Shown: positions 36,851-46,430, counted from the stretch's first letter. The stretch: 64,000 bases of DNA from JAUIKM01 sp964445695 (GCA_964445695.1 CAYULF010000005.1:186001-250000), one strand, 5' to 3'. A program made the numbers and translations. The notes: generated by a model from the sequence alone, not told the origin.

Positions 36851-37048
36851 ATGATCCGACTCACGAAACTTGACGGCACGGAAATTGTTGTCAATGCCGA
36901 TGAAATCGAAACTGTCACGTCGACGCACGACTCGCAGATCCGCCTGTGCAGCGGTCGCAACTTGCTCGTGCGCGAGTCGGCCGACGTTATTACCGCTCGC
37001 GTAATAGAGTACCGGCGCAAATGTTATCAGACGCCCGCACAGGAATGA
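36851..37048 (+). CDS. flbD: FlbD-family flagellar protein
   Basis: 65 residues, the full length of the small FlbD (TIGR/PF06289-type) family: MIRLTKLDGTEIVVNADEIE, then VTSTHDSQIRLCSGRNLLV and the closing RVIEYRRK. It is usually found in flagellar operons beside motor genes; function is not established. This is distinct from the Caulobacter NtrC-like protein of the same name. Its stop overlaps the next gene's ATG by four bases, so the following envelope protein is translationally coupled to it. Other flagellar genes lie 9 kb away. Confidence 0.87.
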   Translation: MIRLTKLDGTEIVVNADEIETVTSTHDSQIRLCSGRNLLVRESADVITARVIEYRRKCYQTPAQE

Positions 37049-38949
37049 TTCGAAGCTGTTTCTTGACGGCGCTCATGCTGTGCTTTGGCGCGGCGGCGTT
37101 GCAGGCTCAGGTGCAGTCGAATGCGCGCGACAGTTTGCTGATTGAGCCTTTGTTCTCCCAGGGATTTGACAAAAACGCCAACACCATTGTTTTCAACGGT
37201 CTTCTGCGCGGCAGCATCCCCACCTTTATCGCCGATGACGCCTGGTTTCTGTTCGATCTCCGCTATCGCGCCAATACCATTCGCGGTTTCAATACTTCTG
37301 TTCGCGACGACGCCGAAGCATTGCTGGAGCAACGCCTGGGGCTGGCGCCGGAGTGGTTTGCCTTTGTGTCTGCCGGCGGTCTGATTTCCGACGACAGCCG
37401 CAGTCTCACCATCAACAAATTGCTCAACGGAAACCTGCGCAGCGGCTTGCGTTACCAGTCTCTGGACGAGCGCATTCAGGCGGAAGCGGCGGCGGCGGCG
37501 GTTTACAGCGAACAGCTCGGTATTGCCGACCGCGGTAGCGAGTACGGCGGTTTCCTGCGCGGCAGGGGGCTGAAATTGGACGAATTCGACGTGCAATTCG
37601 ACGCTCTGGCCGATCTCTCGCAGCTTTCAGGAGAGCGCCTCAACTTTACCGTCGGCGGTGATGGGGAAATTAGCCGCCTATTTCCGGAAGGGGCAGCCAT
37701 TTCGGTTGTCGGCGAGGTTGAAGATTCGCGTCGCGACTTCTATACTTTCGTTGGCTCCGGCAGCACGGCGGCGCTGGAAACGCGTAAACGCAACAACTGG
37801 GCCGTCGAAGCGCACGCCGCGTTTGAGTTGAGCGACGACATCGACCTGGATCTGCGCACCGCCATACGAAGCGAGGCTATCGAGCGATTTTACGGTGCGG
37901 CATTTCAAGAGAACTCCGTTACGGCGGTCACACGGGCTCGTGATGAATTGCGCCTGGATATCGAGGCAATCGCCCGCGGCCGCTGGGCCGGCGGCCTCCA
38001 TTCGATGGGAATTTTTGTCAATGGGCGCGACGAAAGCAATTCCGTCACACAGCGTTTTGACGTCAATCCGAGCGAGTTGACGCGTCTGCGCGAGAGCGAG
38101 CGGCAGCGCGACAACTCGTCGACGCGTTCCGGCTTGACCCTGCGCTCCGAGTGGCCGGTATTTGGTCGCGACACAGTCAGCGCGTCGTTTTCAGGTATTG
38201 TGTTGCGATACGACACACCCAGCGACGAAAACAACGACGACCGCGACGAGCTGTCGCTGATAACCGCGCTGAGCTTCAGTCACCGCCACTCGGACATGCT
38301 GACTTCGCGCGTGACGCTGGAGACGCAGCTGGAGCACCTGGTTTTCCTGCGCGCCGAGCGCAGCGCCCAGAACAACTGGAATCGCGTCATCCGCCTGATC
38401 CCACGCGTCGAAATCACTACCCGCCGTTTTATTGCGCGGCCCACCTTTGAGGTATTGGCCAACTTCACAAGCTACGACTTTGAGAATCAGATTATCACCT
38501 CGCCCAGTTTCAGCTTCCGCCAGGTGTCGTACCGAGATTCGTTGATCTGGCGACTGAGTTCGCAGGAGTATCTGGACCTGGGAATTGTGACGCGTTACTA
38601 CGAGCGCGCCCGCTTCCGCTGGAACAGCTTTTCGGAAACGCCGCAAGATGAAAACGTTGAACTTTTTTGTAGATTATTGCTCTTTCATACCCCGAATTTT
38701 TCCGATCCGAACGGCACGCAAGTAGGGGTTGGCGCCCGTGTTTACTCCCTCAGCAGCAGCCCCGCCGGTACGCCGCTTCCGGGGCAGGAAACGCTGCGGC
38801 AGTCGTTCGCTCCGGAAACCGTCATCAGATTTTCGGCCGGTCCTCATACGGACCTGGAGTTGCGTGGCTGGTACGAAATCGAATTCGACAGGGGCAAAGA
38901 AGTCAGGCGCTTTCCCAATGTGTTCCTGCAATCGACCGTCCGACTCTGA
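37045..38949 (+). CDS. Probable outer-membrane beta-barrel protein coupled to flbD
   Basis: 634 residues starting at ATG 37045 inside the flbD stop (ATGA), with AGGA just upstream. A signal peptide (LTALMLCFGAAALQAQ) is followed by a long region of alternating amphipathic strands with aromatic girdle-like residues (for example FVGSGSTAALETRKRNNWAV, LDLGIVTRYYERARFRW, LELRGWYEIEFDRGK), ending FLQSTVRL. This pattern suggests an outer-membrane beta-barrel or a porin-like protein. No named family is recognised. Coupling to flbD is the main clue and could point to a flagellum-associated envelope function (inference). Confidence 0.7.
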   Translation: MIRSCFLTALMLCFGAAALQAQVQSNARDSLLIEPLFSQGFDKNANTIVFNGLLRGSIPTFIADDAWFLFDLRYRANTIRGFNTSVRDDAEALLEQRLGLAPEWFAFVSAGGLISDDSRSLTINKLLNGNLRSGLRYQSLDERIQAEAAAAAVYSEQLGIADRGSEYGGFLRGRGLKLDEFDVQFDALADLSQLSGERLNFTVGGDGEISRLFPEGAAISVVGEVEDSRRDFYTFVGSGSTAALETRKRNNWAVEAHAAFELSDDIDLDLRTAIRSEAIERFYGAAFQENSVTAVTRARDELRLDIEAIARGRWAGGLHSMGIFVNGRDESNSVTQRFDVNPSELTRLRESERQRDNSSTRSGLTLRSEWPVFGRDTVSASFSGIVLRYDTPSDENNDDRDELSLITALSFSHRHSDMLTSRVTLETQLEHLVFLRAERSAQNNWNRVIRLIPRVEITTRRFIARPTFEVLANFTSYDFENQIITSPSFSFRQVSYRDSLIWRLSSQEYLDLGIVTRYYERARFRWNSFSETPQDENVELFCRLLLFHTPNFSDPNGTQVGVGARVYSLSSSPAGTPLPGQETLRQSFAPETVIRFSAGPHTDLELRGWYEIEFDRGKEVRRFPNVFLQSTVRL

Positions 38950-39011
38950 AAGACCGCACACAGGCGCGGCGCTGAGTCTCTGTACAAAGCCTGGATGAAT
39001 CGACGAAAGCA

Positions 39012-39419
39012 ATGAATCACACACTCACGATTCCGAGTGATACAAAAAAACTGAATCAGTTGGAGCCCTTCCTGGCCGAAGTATTCAAAGGCCACGATGT
39101 GACGGAAACCGCCTATCACAATGCCATGGTCGTGCTGACGGAAGCCGTCAACAACGCGATCAACCACGGCAACAAGCGCGACCCGGCCAAGCAGGTCTAC
39201 GTCGCCGCGGCAGTGATTGAAGGCAAACTCCAGTTGGAAATTCTGGACGAAGGCAGCGGCTTTGACGCCTCGGCCTTGCCCGACCCGTTGCATCCGGACA
39301 ATCTCCTGCGCGAAGGCGGCCGTGGTGTCTTTCTCATCCGCGCCTTCAGCGAGACGGTGGAATTTGAGAACACTGGCAGCGGCACACGTACCAAAATCAG
39401 CCTGAAAACAGGCGCCTGA
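39012..39419 (+). CDS. RsbW-like anti-sigma / HATPase_c protein
   Basis: 135 residues forming a single GHKL ATPase domain of the anti-sigma regulatory factor type. N box EAVNNAINHGNKRD; G1 EILDEGSGFD; G2 GGRGVFLIRAFS; terminal GTRTKISL. Proteins of this type either bind a sigma factor and phosphorylate an RsbV-like antagonist, or act as small kinase-like switches. No anti-anti-sigma or PP2C phosphatase gene is next to it, so the partner is unknown. The next gene starts 11 bases after its stop. Confidence 0.88.
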   Translation: MNHTLTIPSDTKKLNQLEPFLAEVFKGHDVTETAYHNAMVVLTEAVNNAINHGNKRDPAKQVYVAAAVIEGKLQLEILDEGSGFDASALPDPLHPDNLLREGGRGVFLIRAFSETVEFENTGSGTRTKISLKTGA

Positions 39420-39430
39420 CGATCTCCGCC

Positions 39431-40798
39431 ATGTCAATGCGAATCAGCGGCTTGCTGCTGTATCTTGCCGCTTTTCTCGTGTACCCCTTCCTGCCCGCCA
39501 CGCGCGATTCCGGATTGGCTTTTACGATTGTATGCGGCCTTCACGTTCTGCTGGGGCTGGCGCTGCTGCCCGTTCTGGCGGGAGGAATGCGGCGGCGGAC
39601 TCTGTGGATCCTTGCCCTGATCTTCCTTCCGCGTCTTGTCTGCCTGCCGATGCACCCATGGCTGTCCGACGATGCCTGGCGCTATATGTGGGACGGCGGA
39701 CTCGTGCTGGACGGTAAAAATGTGTATCTCTACGCACCGGCGGATCCGGCGCTGGAGCATCTGCGCGGCGAGGTATTCGATTTTGTTGATTATCGCGATG
39801 TCAAAACAATTTATCCGCCGCTGGCGCAGCTTGGTTTTGCCGCTGCCGTCCTGATGGCGCAGCCCTTCGGCGGCGGAGCGTTTGCGCAGTTTGTCTGCCT
39901 CAAAGTGCTGCTCGTCGGGACGGAAATTTTTGCCCTGTTGCTGTTGCTGCGAATGTTGCGTCACCGCCGTTCTGCACATGCGCCACCGTCGGCTCTGGGA
40001 TACTACCTGTTTTCTCCTTTGCCTGTCATCGAGTTTGCAGGCCAGGGACACCTGGACGCCTGGCTGCTGCCGCTGTTGGCTGTATTGCTCGGGATTGTCT
40101 TTGCCGCTCGCGGTATACAGCACATTGGCAAACAAAAGAATGCCTTTAAAGCGGGCGCCGTCATCGGTGCAGCCGCTCTGGTCAAAGTCCTGCCGATAGT
40201 TCTGCTTGCACTGTGGTGGCGTTGTATTCGCGGTGTTAAACAACGTGCCGCGCTGCTGGCCGGTTGTTTAATTTGTCTGTTGTTGTTTGCCGTTCCATTT
40301 TTCAGCGAGGTGCAGGCAATAGACAATTTGCGCGAAACCGCGGCCTACTACAGCAATGTGCTGGAGTTTAACGGCGTGCCTCTGTACGTGCTGAAAGCCT
40401 TGCTTGATTTTGTTGAAGCGCCGGACTACTGGGAGTGGGCGCCGAATCTGTTAAGTGCGTTGCGGATGCTGCTGGTTGCCGTTCTGTTGTTGCGTTTAAA
40501 AGTGCGGGGGAGAGATGAGCTGGTTCGGGCAATGTTCTGGGTGCTGTGCGCCGCATTGTTGATTTCGTCCAAGGTGCACACCTGGTATTTTGCGCCGCTG
40601 CTTCTGTTGAACGTGATGATCGGATTTCGCTGGCTGCCCTTCTTTGCGGGCTTTTCCATGTTAACATATGCGATTTACGCGGTCAGTCCGCCGGCCGAAG
40701 CCTATGTGCTGGAATACATCGCGTGGGGCGCCGGCTTCGCGGCGGTACTGTGGGAGTTGAGCTTAAACAAACGCCCGTCATTTCAGCCCTCAGCCTGA
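39431..40798 (+). CDS. GT-C type membrane glycosyltransferase (GT87/mannosyltransferase-like)
   Basis: 455 residues with about ten transmembrane segments. The first periplasmic loop has the acidic pair of lipid-dependent glycosyltransferases, LSDDAWRYMWDG, followed by IYPPLAQLGFAAAVLMA. Further along are VIEFAGQGHLDAWLLPL and KVHTWYFAPLLL. This matches the GT87/DUF2029 mannosyltransferase group, which uses polyprenyl-phosphate sugars on the outer face of the membrane. Acceptor unknown. The 3' end overlaps the convergent AddB-like gene by 16 bases. Confidence 0.82.
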   Translation: MSMRISGLLLYLAAFLVYPFLPATRDSGLAFTIVCGLHVLLGLALLPVLAGGMRRRTLWILALIFLPRLVCLPMHPWLSDDAWRYMWDGGLVLDGKNVYLYAPADPALEHLRGEVFDFVDYRDVKTIYPPLAQLGFAAAVLMAQPFGGGAFAQFVCLKVLLVGTEIFALLLLLRMLRHRRSAHAPPSALGYYLFSPLPVIEFAGQGHLDAWLLPLLAVLLGIVFAARGIQHIGKQKNAFKAGAVIGAAALVKVLPIVLLALWWRCIRGVKQRAALLAGCLICLLLFAVPFFSEVQAIDNLRETAAYYSNVLEFNGVPLYVLKALLDFVEAPDYWEWAPNLLSALRMLLVAVLLLRLKVRGRDELVRAMFWVLCAALLISSKVHTWYFAPLLLLNVMIGFRWLPFFAGFSMLTYAIYAVSPPAEAYVLEYIAWGAGFAAVLWELSLNKRPSFQPSA

Positions 40799-43700
40799 AA
40801 GTTGCCGCGCAGTTCGCGAATTCGACACAGTGGAGCGTAGTCGCAGAAGGTGCAGGTCGCAGTTTCAACCGGTGTGATGTTAAATGCACCGCCGGCGATA
40901 TTCGCAATGTAGCCGCGTGCAAAGTTTAAAGCCTCGGTGCGCAAATCGATCGCGTCCGTAGTGTCGGGTAACAGGCTGCGCGTGGAAAGCCCCAGCGTCT
41001 TGCCGGTTTCCTTGTCGGTTAACACCGCCTTCAAAGTGCGGGCGTCAATATCGCGTCCGGCGGCGGGGCGTGGGTCGGGCGTCAGGGCCAGGTAGAGCGC
41101 GGCGCGCACGGCGCCGTCGATGTTGTAATTCTCGTGCAGGACCTTCTCAAGAACAAGTGAATACAGCGGCATTTGCAGCGAGAGGCCGCGTTTAATTCGA
41201 CTGTTGCCCGGCTGTTTGGACGCCTGTCCGCTTTTGTAGTCGATGATTGCAGCGTCCAGCGGAGCGCCGCCGTCCAGTCCGCGAATGTCGGCGTCGACGC
41301 GGTCGATTTTTCCGGTCAGTTTAAGGCCGTCGCCCAGGTCGGCTGCCGGAATGACGCCTCCTTGTTTATCCGTGTCGTCGCGACCGAAAGCCCACTCAAA
41401 CAAAGCGGGCGCATAATTCCACTCCGGAGTTTCGCTGCGTTTAAGTTCTTCGTGCAGCCAGATGTCGAGCAGGCCGCGTTGTTTGTCGCCGCCCAGAATC
41501 TCCTCGCGCTCGACGTCAAACAGCGGATGCTCAAAGCGCAGGTGCTCAAACTCGCGTTCGCCGATGGCGCGCAGGCGTTGTTGATAGTGCGCCTGTTTGT
41601 TGCGGTCCAGAAAGACCGGTGCAAGAACCGGCAGCGCGGGATCCGCCGCGGGCAGGGCAAACGTATGTCCGTCGGCAAGCTGATCGACCTGCTGCTCGCG
41701 GTAGAAGTGGAACAGGATGCGGTGCAGCAGCGCGCCGCGCTCCAGCGGCGACAAAGCGTTATCGAATTCTTCCTGCACCTCCAGCCGCAGCACGCGATCG
41801 GCAAAATACTGGTAGGGACATTGCGCGTACTGTTCCAGGGCCGAAATCGACGTGGGTTTGTGAACGCGCGCGTTGAACACGTCGGCGGCCGGCGCCGTCA
41901 GCTTGTTTTTCTGCAGGTCTACCCGCGCTGTCAGAATCGGCTGCCGCGCTCCACGCCTTACGCGCCGCGCCTCGGCTGCCCGGTTCAGGTCCTCGGCCGC
42001 CGCCGCCAGGTGTTCCATTGCTTCATCATCGCCGGTTGTATCGGCTTGAACGCTTATGCGACCCATCGCCGCAAGCAGTTCTTCCGATCCGGCAATCGCT
42101 TGCCTCAGCCCCAAAACGTGTCGCGCGGCGTCGCCCGTCGAAGCGTCGTCGACGTCAAGTTCAATTACACGGCCGACGGCTTCAAGATTCGTGATTTTCA
42201 GCAGAGCGTCCACAAAAGGCGAGCGAACCAGTTCGTCCGCGCCGCGAAAGCGCGGGTAGGTCAGATAGAGCCGTTTGTCGCCGGCGGCGATCAGTTTTGG
42301 CGCGTTTGTCAGTGCCTGGTAAAATTGCATGCGCTCCGAACGCATAAAGCGATCTTCCGTCTGCGGCAGGTCTTTGCCCAGAAATGCCTCGGGCACATAA
42401 ACCGCCGGGAACTCGCCGTCGACCAGGCCGCAGATAAAAGTCACGCGGAAGGGAATGTTGCGGATCTGCTCCAACGAGGTGATCGTGACGCCGAAGCCGA
42501 TCTGTTCGCGCACCTGGTAGCGCCGCGCGCGCGCCGCCGTCCGCAAACGGTCGGCGTAAAAACGAAACGCTTTTGTGGCCGTTAGTTCGGGGCCGCCGCC
42601 GCGCTCTTGTTGAATATAAGCCAGTTCGTCGATCAGCTCCAGCATGGCCGTGTACGCGCGCGCGTCTTTTTCAACTTCGGCAACGGTCTGTGCGCGGCGA
42701 ACCTGGTTGTTTTGTTCGATGTTGCCGGCCGCCGCCTGGAAGCGGATGATTGACTCGCGGATGCCCAGGTCCCGGATGATGCGGCGTTTGACGCTCGCGG
42801 CGAATTCAAAGGGCGTCAGGTGCTCGTCCGCCGGCGGCACGGCGTTGCGCAGGACGCTGAAGTCGTCGAGGGCGCGCTCGCATTCGCGTTGTTCGCGGCG
42901 CAGTTCGCGCAGCTCGTCTTCGTCGCGCGCCGCGTCGTGAACGCTTTGTTCGAGGCGACGTCGCAATACCTCCAGGCGGCTTTCGATGCGCCGTACCCAG
43001 GCTGACGCTCCGCCGTTGCGGTGCCCGCCGGCGATGCGCAGGCGCTGCGCCACTTTCAGCAGGTTGGTGCCGTCAAGACCGCCCTTCCGTTCTTTGCCCT
43101 GTCGACCGCCGGCAAAACTGATGTAGGGATTTTGCAGCGCGCGGCCCACGTCCTCGCGCCGGAACCCCTGCAGCGCCAGGTCGATGACGGCAAAAATAGC
43201 CACCGCCACGGGTGAGGAGGCCATGGAAAATCGGTCCGTTACATTCGACGGAATGTCGTATTCGGCAAAGACTTCGCGGAACAGGTCGGCGTAGAATTCC
43301 GGACGGCGCATCACGATGCATATCTCCGCCGCGGCAATTCCTTCGTCCGCCTTGAGCGTCAGGTGCTTGATTTCACGTGCAATCAGCCGAACTTCTTCTA
43401 TCCGGGACGCCGCGCCCCACACCTGCGTTACCTCGTCCAGGCCCGTATTCCGGATGTCGAGTTCGGTGTTGAAAAGCCAGCGGCGCAGGTAGGAATCCGG
43501 CGGCGTGTGTTCCTCCGGCTCGTAGAACAGGTTGCGTTCGTTCTGGTCTTCCGTATAGTCGTTATACCCCACCGTGCGCAGCAGCTCAAAGGTGGACTGC
43601 AGGTTGCCGAACAGCGGTCCGTTGCGTTCGGAATAGTCGAGAAAGATGCGCACATGCGGCTGCGCGGCCGAGAGCAAAGCCAGGAAGTCGATCTCCGGCG

Positions 43701-44475
43701 GTTTGAATTCGCTGAAGCCGTCGATGTAAATGGCGTCCACGCCTTTGAGTATTTCGTCCCAGCGCTCCGTGGTCTTAAGGCGCTCGGCGGATTTGAGTAC
43801 ATCCGGCGTGGATGGTGTCTCGGCCTGTTTGGAGGCAATGCGCCTCCCATCCTTATCGCGTTCGCCGCGCAGGTACTCGTTGCTGTAAATCAGCAGACGC
43901 GAGCGGTCCGCCAGGTGGTCCCCCAGCAGCGCTTCGTAAGCTGCAAAGAGTCGCTCAATGTCGCTCAGCCGCTTGATGTCGGTGATGTCTTCGTCGCCCA
44001 GGCGCGCATTGCGGATATCCAGCCGCAGCGATTCCGGCGTCACGCCGTCTTCCTTCAGGCCCAGCACCACGTTGGTCAGTCGCTCCAGCGTTGCGGGCCC
44101 CAGTTCCTGCTCAGGTCGGCTGAAAAACTGCAGATCGGCCTTGGACGCAGCTTCTTCCATCAGCGCGGCTACGTAGGCATCCGAAAGGCGCAGCAAAGCA
44201 TTGCCGAAAATATTGCGTGCGCATTCGGAGATAAATGACTCCAACGTGTGTATGCGCATGTGCCCCTGGACAACGGAGCCGGTCTGAGCATCGCCGATGC
44301 GGGCGCTGGTCTGTACGGCCGTTCGTTGCAGCAGGCGTCCGCGGCGGCCCGTCGGAACGATAAACACCGTCCTGTCGAGCGCACGTTCTTTGACCGCATC
44401 CTCAAAAATGAACTCAAACTGTTTGTCGAGCCGGTGTTGCCTTGAAATTCGCCGGTTGTGTAAAACAAAGGCCAC
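40783..44475 (-). CDS. AddB-like PD-(D/E)XK nuclease with Fe-S cysteines
   Basis: 1230 residues starting at GTG 44475. The C-terminal RecB-family nuclease has ERGALLHRILFHF, AAIIDYKSGQASK (near 1077), and four cysteines suited to a 4Fe-4S clasp: one in QCPYQYFADR (near 884) and three in CTFCDYAPLC (near 1208). The long N-terminal part has helicase-like AddB features (FIVPTGRRGRLLQR, IYIDGFSEFKPPEIDFL, VTFICGLVDGEFPAVYVPE), but the Walker A position reads PTGRRGRL, without GKT. It should act in double-strand break resection with an AddA helicase. No addA lies within the window. Divergent from the next gene with 63 bases between. Confidence 0.85.
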   Translation of the reverse strand: MAFVLHNRRISRQHRLDKQFEFIFEDAVKERALDRTVFIVPTGRRGRLLQRTAVQTSARIGDAQTGSVVQGHMRIHTLESFISECARNIFGNALLRLSDAYVAALMEEAASKADLQFFSRPEQELGPATLERLTNVVLGLKEDGVTPESLRLDIRNARLGDEDITDIKRLSDIERLFAAYEALLGDHLADRSRLLIYSNEYLRGERDKDGRRIASKQAETPSTPDVLKSAERLKTTERWDEILKGVDAIYIDGFSEFKPPEIDFLALLSAAQPHVRIFLDYSERNGPLFGNLQSTFELLRTVGYNDYTEDQNERNLFYEPEEHTPPDSYLRRWLFNTELDIRNTGLDEVTQVWGAASRIEEVRLIAREIKHLTLKADEGIAAAEICIVMRRPEFYADLFREVFAEYDIPSNVTDRFSMASSPVAVAIFAVIDLALQGFRREDVGRALQNPYISFAGGRQGKERKGGLDGTNLLKVAQRLRIAGGHRNGGASAWVRRIESRLEVLRRRLEQSVHDAARDEDELRELRREQRECERALDDFSVLRNAVPPADEHLTPFEFAASVKRRIIRDLGIRESIIRFQAAAGNIEQNNQVRRAQTVAEVEKDARAYTAMLELIDELAYIQQERGGGPELTATKAFRFYADRLRTAARARRYQVREQIGFGVTITSLEQIRNIPFRVTFICGLVDGEFPAVYVPEAFLGKDLPQTEDRFMRSERMQFYQALTNAPKLIAAGDKRLYLTYPRFRGADELVRSPFVDALLKITNLEAVGRVIELDVDDASTGDAARHVLGLRQAIAGSEELLAAMGRISVQADTTGDDEAMEHLAAAAEDLNRAAEARRVRRGARQPILTARVDLQKNKLTAPAADVFNARVHKPTSISALEQYAQCPYQYFADRVLRLEVQEEFDNALSPLERGALLHRILFHFYREQQVDQLADGHTFALPAADPALPVLAPVFLDRNKQAHYQQRLRAIGEREFEHLRFEHPLFDVEREEILGGDKQRGLLDIWLHEELKRSETPEWNYAPALFEWAFGRDDTDKQGGVIPAADLGDGLKLTGKIDRVDADIRGLDGGAPLDAAIIDYKSGQASKQPGNSRIKRGLSLQMPLYSLVLEKVLHENYNIDGAVRAALYLALTPDPRPAAGRDIDARTLKAVLTDKETGKTLGLSTRSLLPDTTDAIDLRTEALNFARGYIANIAGGAFNITPVETATCTFCDYAPLCRIRELRGNFQAEG

Positions 44476-44538
44476 GCGTATTTTTCCTGTGGGATTCGTC
44501 CCGCCGCTGCTTGTGTTTGCTCATCTGACTGTACGGGC

Positions 44539-45777
44539 ATGAAAATACTGCAAAAACTGCTATCTCAATCCAAACCCATTTTTGTTTGTCTCGCGGTTGT
44601 CATGCTCACGTGTCGCCCATCGCCTGCCCAATGGCGCAGCGTAGCGGGATTCGGCGATCAATCCGTTGTCGCATTGCACAACGCCGGAGCGACCGGGCTC
44701 TTTGTGTCCTTGCGCACTAAAACGGTGATGCGCTCGACCGACGGCGGCGACAACTGGCAACGGCGCGATTTCGGCCTCGGCGAATCGGAACAGATTTTCA
44801 GTTTCACGGAACACGATGACGCGCTGATAGCGGTAACCTACCGCGGCGCCGTGTTCCGCAGTACGGATGCCGGTGCGGTTTGGGAACCTCTGTCGCGTCA
44901 ACCCGACCAGCCGACCGTCAATGTGATTTACAGTCACGACGGATACCTCTGGTTGGCGACCTCGGATCGTTTTATGCTGCGCTCCGTGGACGGACTGCAA
45001 TGGTCCGCTGCGCATGACGGTCTGCGCGATGGCGAGGTCGTGACGACGCTGGCCGCCCATGAAAATGAACTCTACGCCGGTACGCCGACCGGCGTGGCAC
45101 GCTGGAATGAAAACGCCGGACGTTGGGAGTACATCAGCGACGGCCTGACGGGACGTCGCATTTACAGTTTGCAGAGCACTGAAGACAGACTGTACGCGGG
45201 CAGCGATTCCGACGGCATTTATGTCCGCACGTCGGATCTGTCGTTCTGGCAAAAACTCAGCACGGGATTCAGCGGCGGTTCAGCCGTGGCCGATATGACA
45301 CACTACGATGGCAGTGTTGCCGCAACTACACTGGGTGGGGAAGTGGTCGCCTGGGAGCCCTGGCTGCAGAGCTGGCACAACATTGGAACCGGTCTGCCGG
45401 CCAGCCTGCAACCGGCCGTTCTGATGACGGTCGGCACGACGCTCTTTGTCGGCGGTCTCGGCGATGGTTTGTACAGTCGCGATCTTCAGAACGTTGTACT
45501 CGACGTTTCAGAGTCTACAGACACCGCGGCGACGGATCTGCGAATCCGGAGTGCCGAAGGTCGGTTAACGGTCGTCAACGACGGCGATTCAGGTCAAAAC
45601 CTCAAGTTGGAAGTCTTCAGTCTGCGTGGAGTCCGCGTGGCCGGTGATCACGTACGGCTCAACGCGGGAGAATCGAAGGTGCTTGATTTGCCGGGCCGCC
45701 TGCCCGCCGGTGTCTACGCCGTCCGCCTGAGCAGTGCAGCCGTTAAACTGTCCGTCGGCATCGCGATTACGCCCTGA
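44539..45777 (+). CDS. Secreted beta-propeller protein with sorting-like tail
   Basis: 412 residues. Signal peptide KPIFVCLAVVMLTCRPSPAQ. The body has propeller repeats with BNR/Asp-box signatures (MRSTDGGDNWQRR, FRSTDAGAVWEPL, LRSVDGLQW) and Y-AG- strands (ENELYAGTPTG, EDRLYAGSDSDGIY, LFVGGLGDGLY). The last 70 residues resemble a shortened T9SS sorting domain: LRIRSAEGRLTV, EVFSLRGVRVAGD, GVYAVRLSSAAVKLSV. The canonical FPNP start is missing, so secretion by T9SS is likely but less sure than for the other cargo here. A terminator follows. Confidence 0.78.
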   Translation: MKILQKLLSQSKPIFVCLAVVMLTCRPSPAQWRSVAGFGDQSVVALHNAGATGLFVSLRTKTVMRSTDGGDNWQRRDFGLGESEQIFSFTEHDDALIAVTYRGAVFRSTDAGAVWEPLSRQPDQPTVNVIYSHDGYLWLATSDRFMLRSVDGLQWSAAHDGLRDGEVVTTLAAHENELYAGTPTGVARWNENAGRWEYISDGLTGRRIYSLQSTEDRLYAGSDSDGIYVRTSDLSFWQKLSTGFSGGSAVADMTHYDGSVAATTLGGEVVAWEPWLQSWHNIGTGLPASLQPAVLMTVGTTLFVGGLGDGLYSRDLQNVVLDVSESTDTAATDLRIRSAEGRLTVVNDGDSGQNLKLEVFSLRGVRVAGDHVRLNAGESKVLDLPGRLPAGVYAVRLSSAAVKLSVGIAITP

Positions 45778-45817
45778 GTGCCGGCGCGTTCATGCCCGGC
45801 GCACATGCAGGAAACAC

Positions 45818-45854
45818 AAAAAGGCCGCCCTGAGGGACGGCCTTTTGATTTTTT
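45818..45854. terminator. Intrinsic terminator between convergent genes
   Basis: AAAAGGCCGCCCT...AGGGACGGCCTTTT forms a strong hairpin with a short loop, followed by GATTTTTTG on the plus strand and preceded by an A run, so it can terminate in both directions. It lies between the propeller protein gene and the 3' end of rplS. Confidence 0.88.
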
Positions 45855-45887
45855 GTGTATGCCGGGACCAGCCGCGGCAATCTGCGA

Positions 45888-46268
45888 TCAGTTGATTTTC
45901 TGACGCATCTGTTTGTTCGTCATACCGCGCAGGAAGTACAACTTGGCGCGACGGACATTGCCACGAGAGACAATGTCGATGCCCTGGATGATCGGCGAGT
46001 GCAGCGGGAAGACGCGCTCGACGCCAACGCCGTTCGACAGTTTGCGAACGCGGAAGGTCTCGCTCATTCCAGATCCGCGGCGACCGATGACGACGCCTTT
46101 GAATTTCTGGATACGCTCCTTTTCACCCTCGACAACGCGCACGGCTACTTCTACCGTGTCGCCGGGGCGAAAGTCAGGAATCACCACGTCTTCGCCGTTG
46201 TTTTTTGCTTTGCGCTGCGCGTGGCTTTCGGCGATTGCCAGCTCATCTATAATGGCTAAATCTTTCAT
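45888..46268 (-). CDS. rplS: 50S ribosomal protein L19
   Basis: 126 residues of bL19, which sits at the subunit interface. Diagnostic segments: IPDFRPGDTVEVAVRVVEG, RIQKFKGVVIGRRGSGMSE, TFRVRKLSNGVGVERVFPLH, and the end RRAKLYFLRGMTNKQMRQKI. Slightly longer N-terminus than E. coli L19. rimM and trmD, often adjacent, are not here: it stands alone between a terminator and a 162-base gap. Confidence 0.98.
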   Translation of the reverse strand: MKDLAIIDELAIAESHAQRKAKNNGEDVVIPDFRPGDTVEVAVRVVEGEKERIQKFKGVVIGRRGSGMSETFRVRKLSNGVGVERVFPLHSPIIQGIDIVSRGNVRRAKLYFLRGMTNKQMRQKIN

Positions 46269-46430
46269 GATCCACCATCTGGTTTTTATTAAAGACAGAT
46301 TTCAAATGTACAGGTATTTTAATTTCCGTCCAAAGAAAATCTCTGTTGAACGGCACAGCAATCACGACTGACTGCTGCTGTTATTGTCCAATGGAATGGA
46401 TTTTTCTCGCTTCTGCCGAAATTTTTCGAC

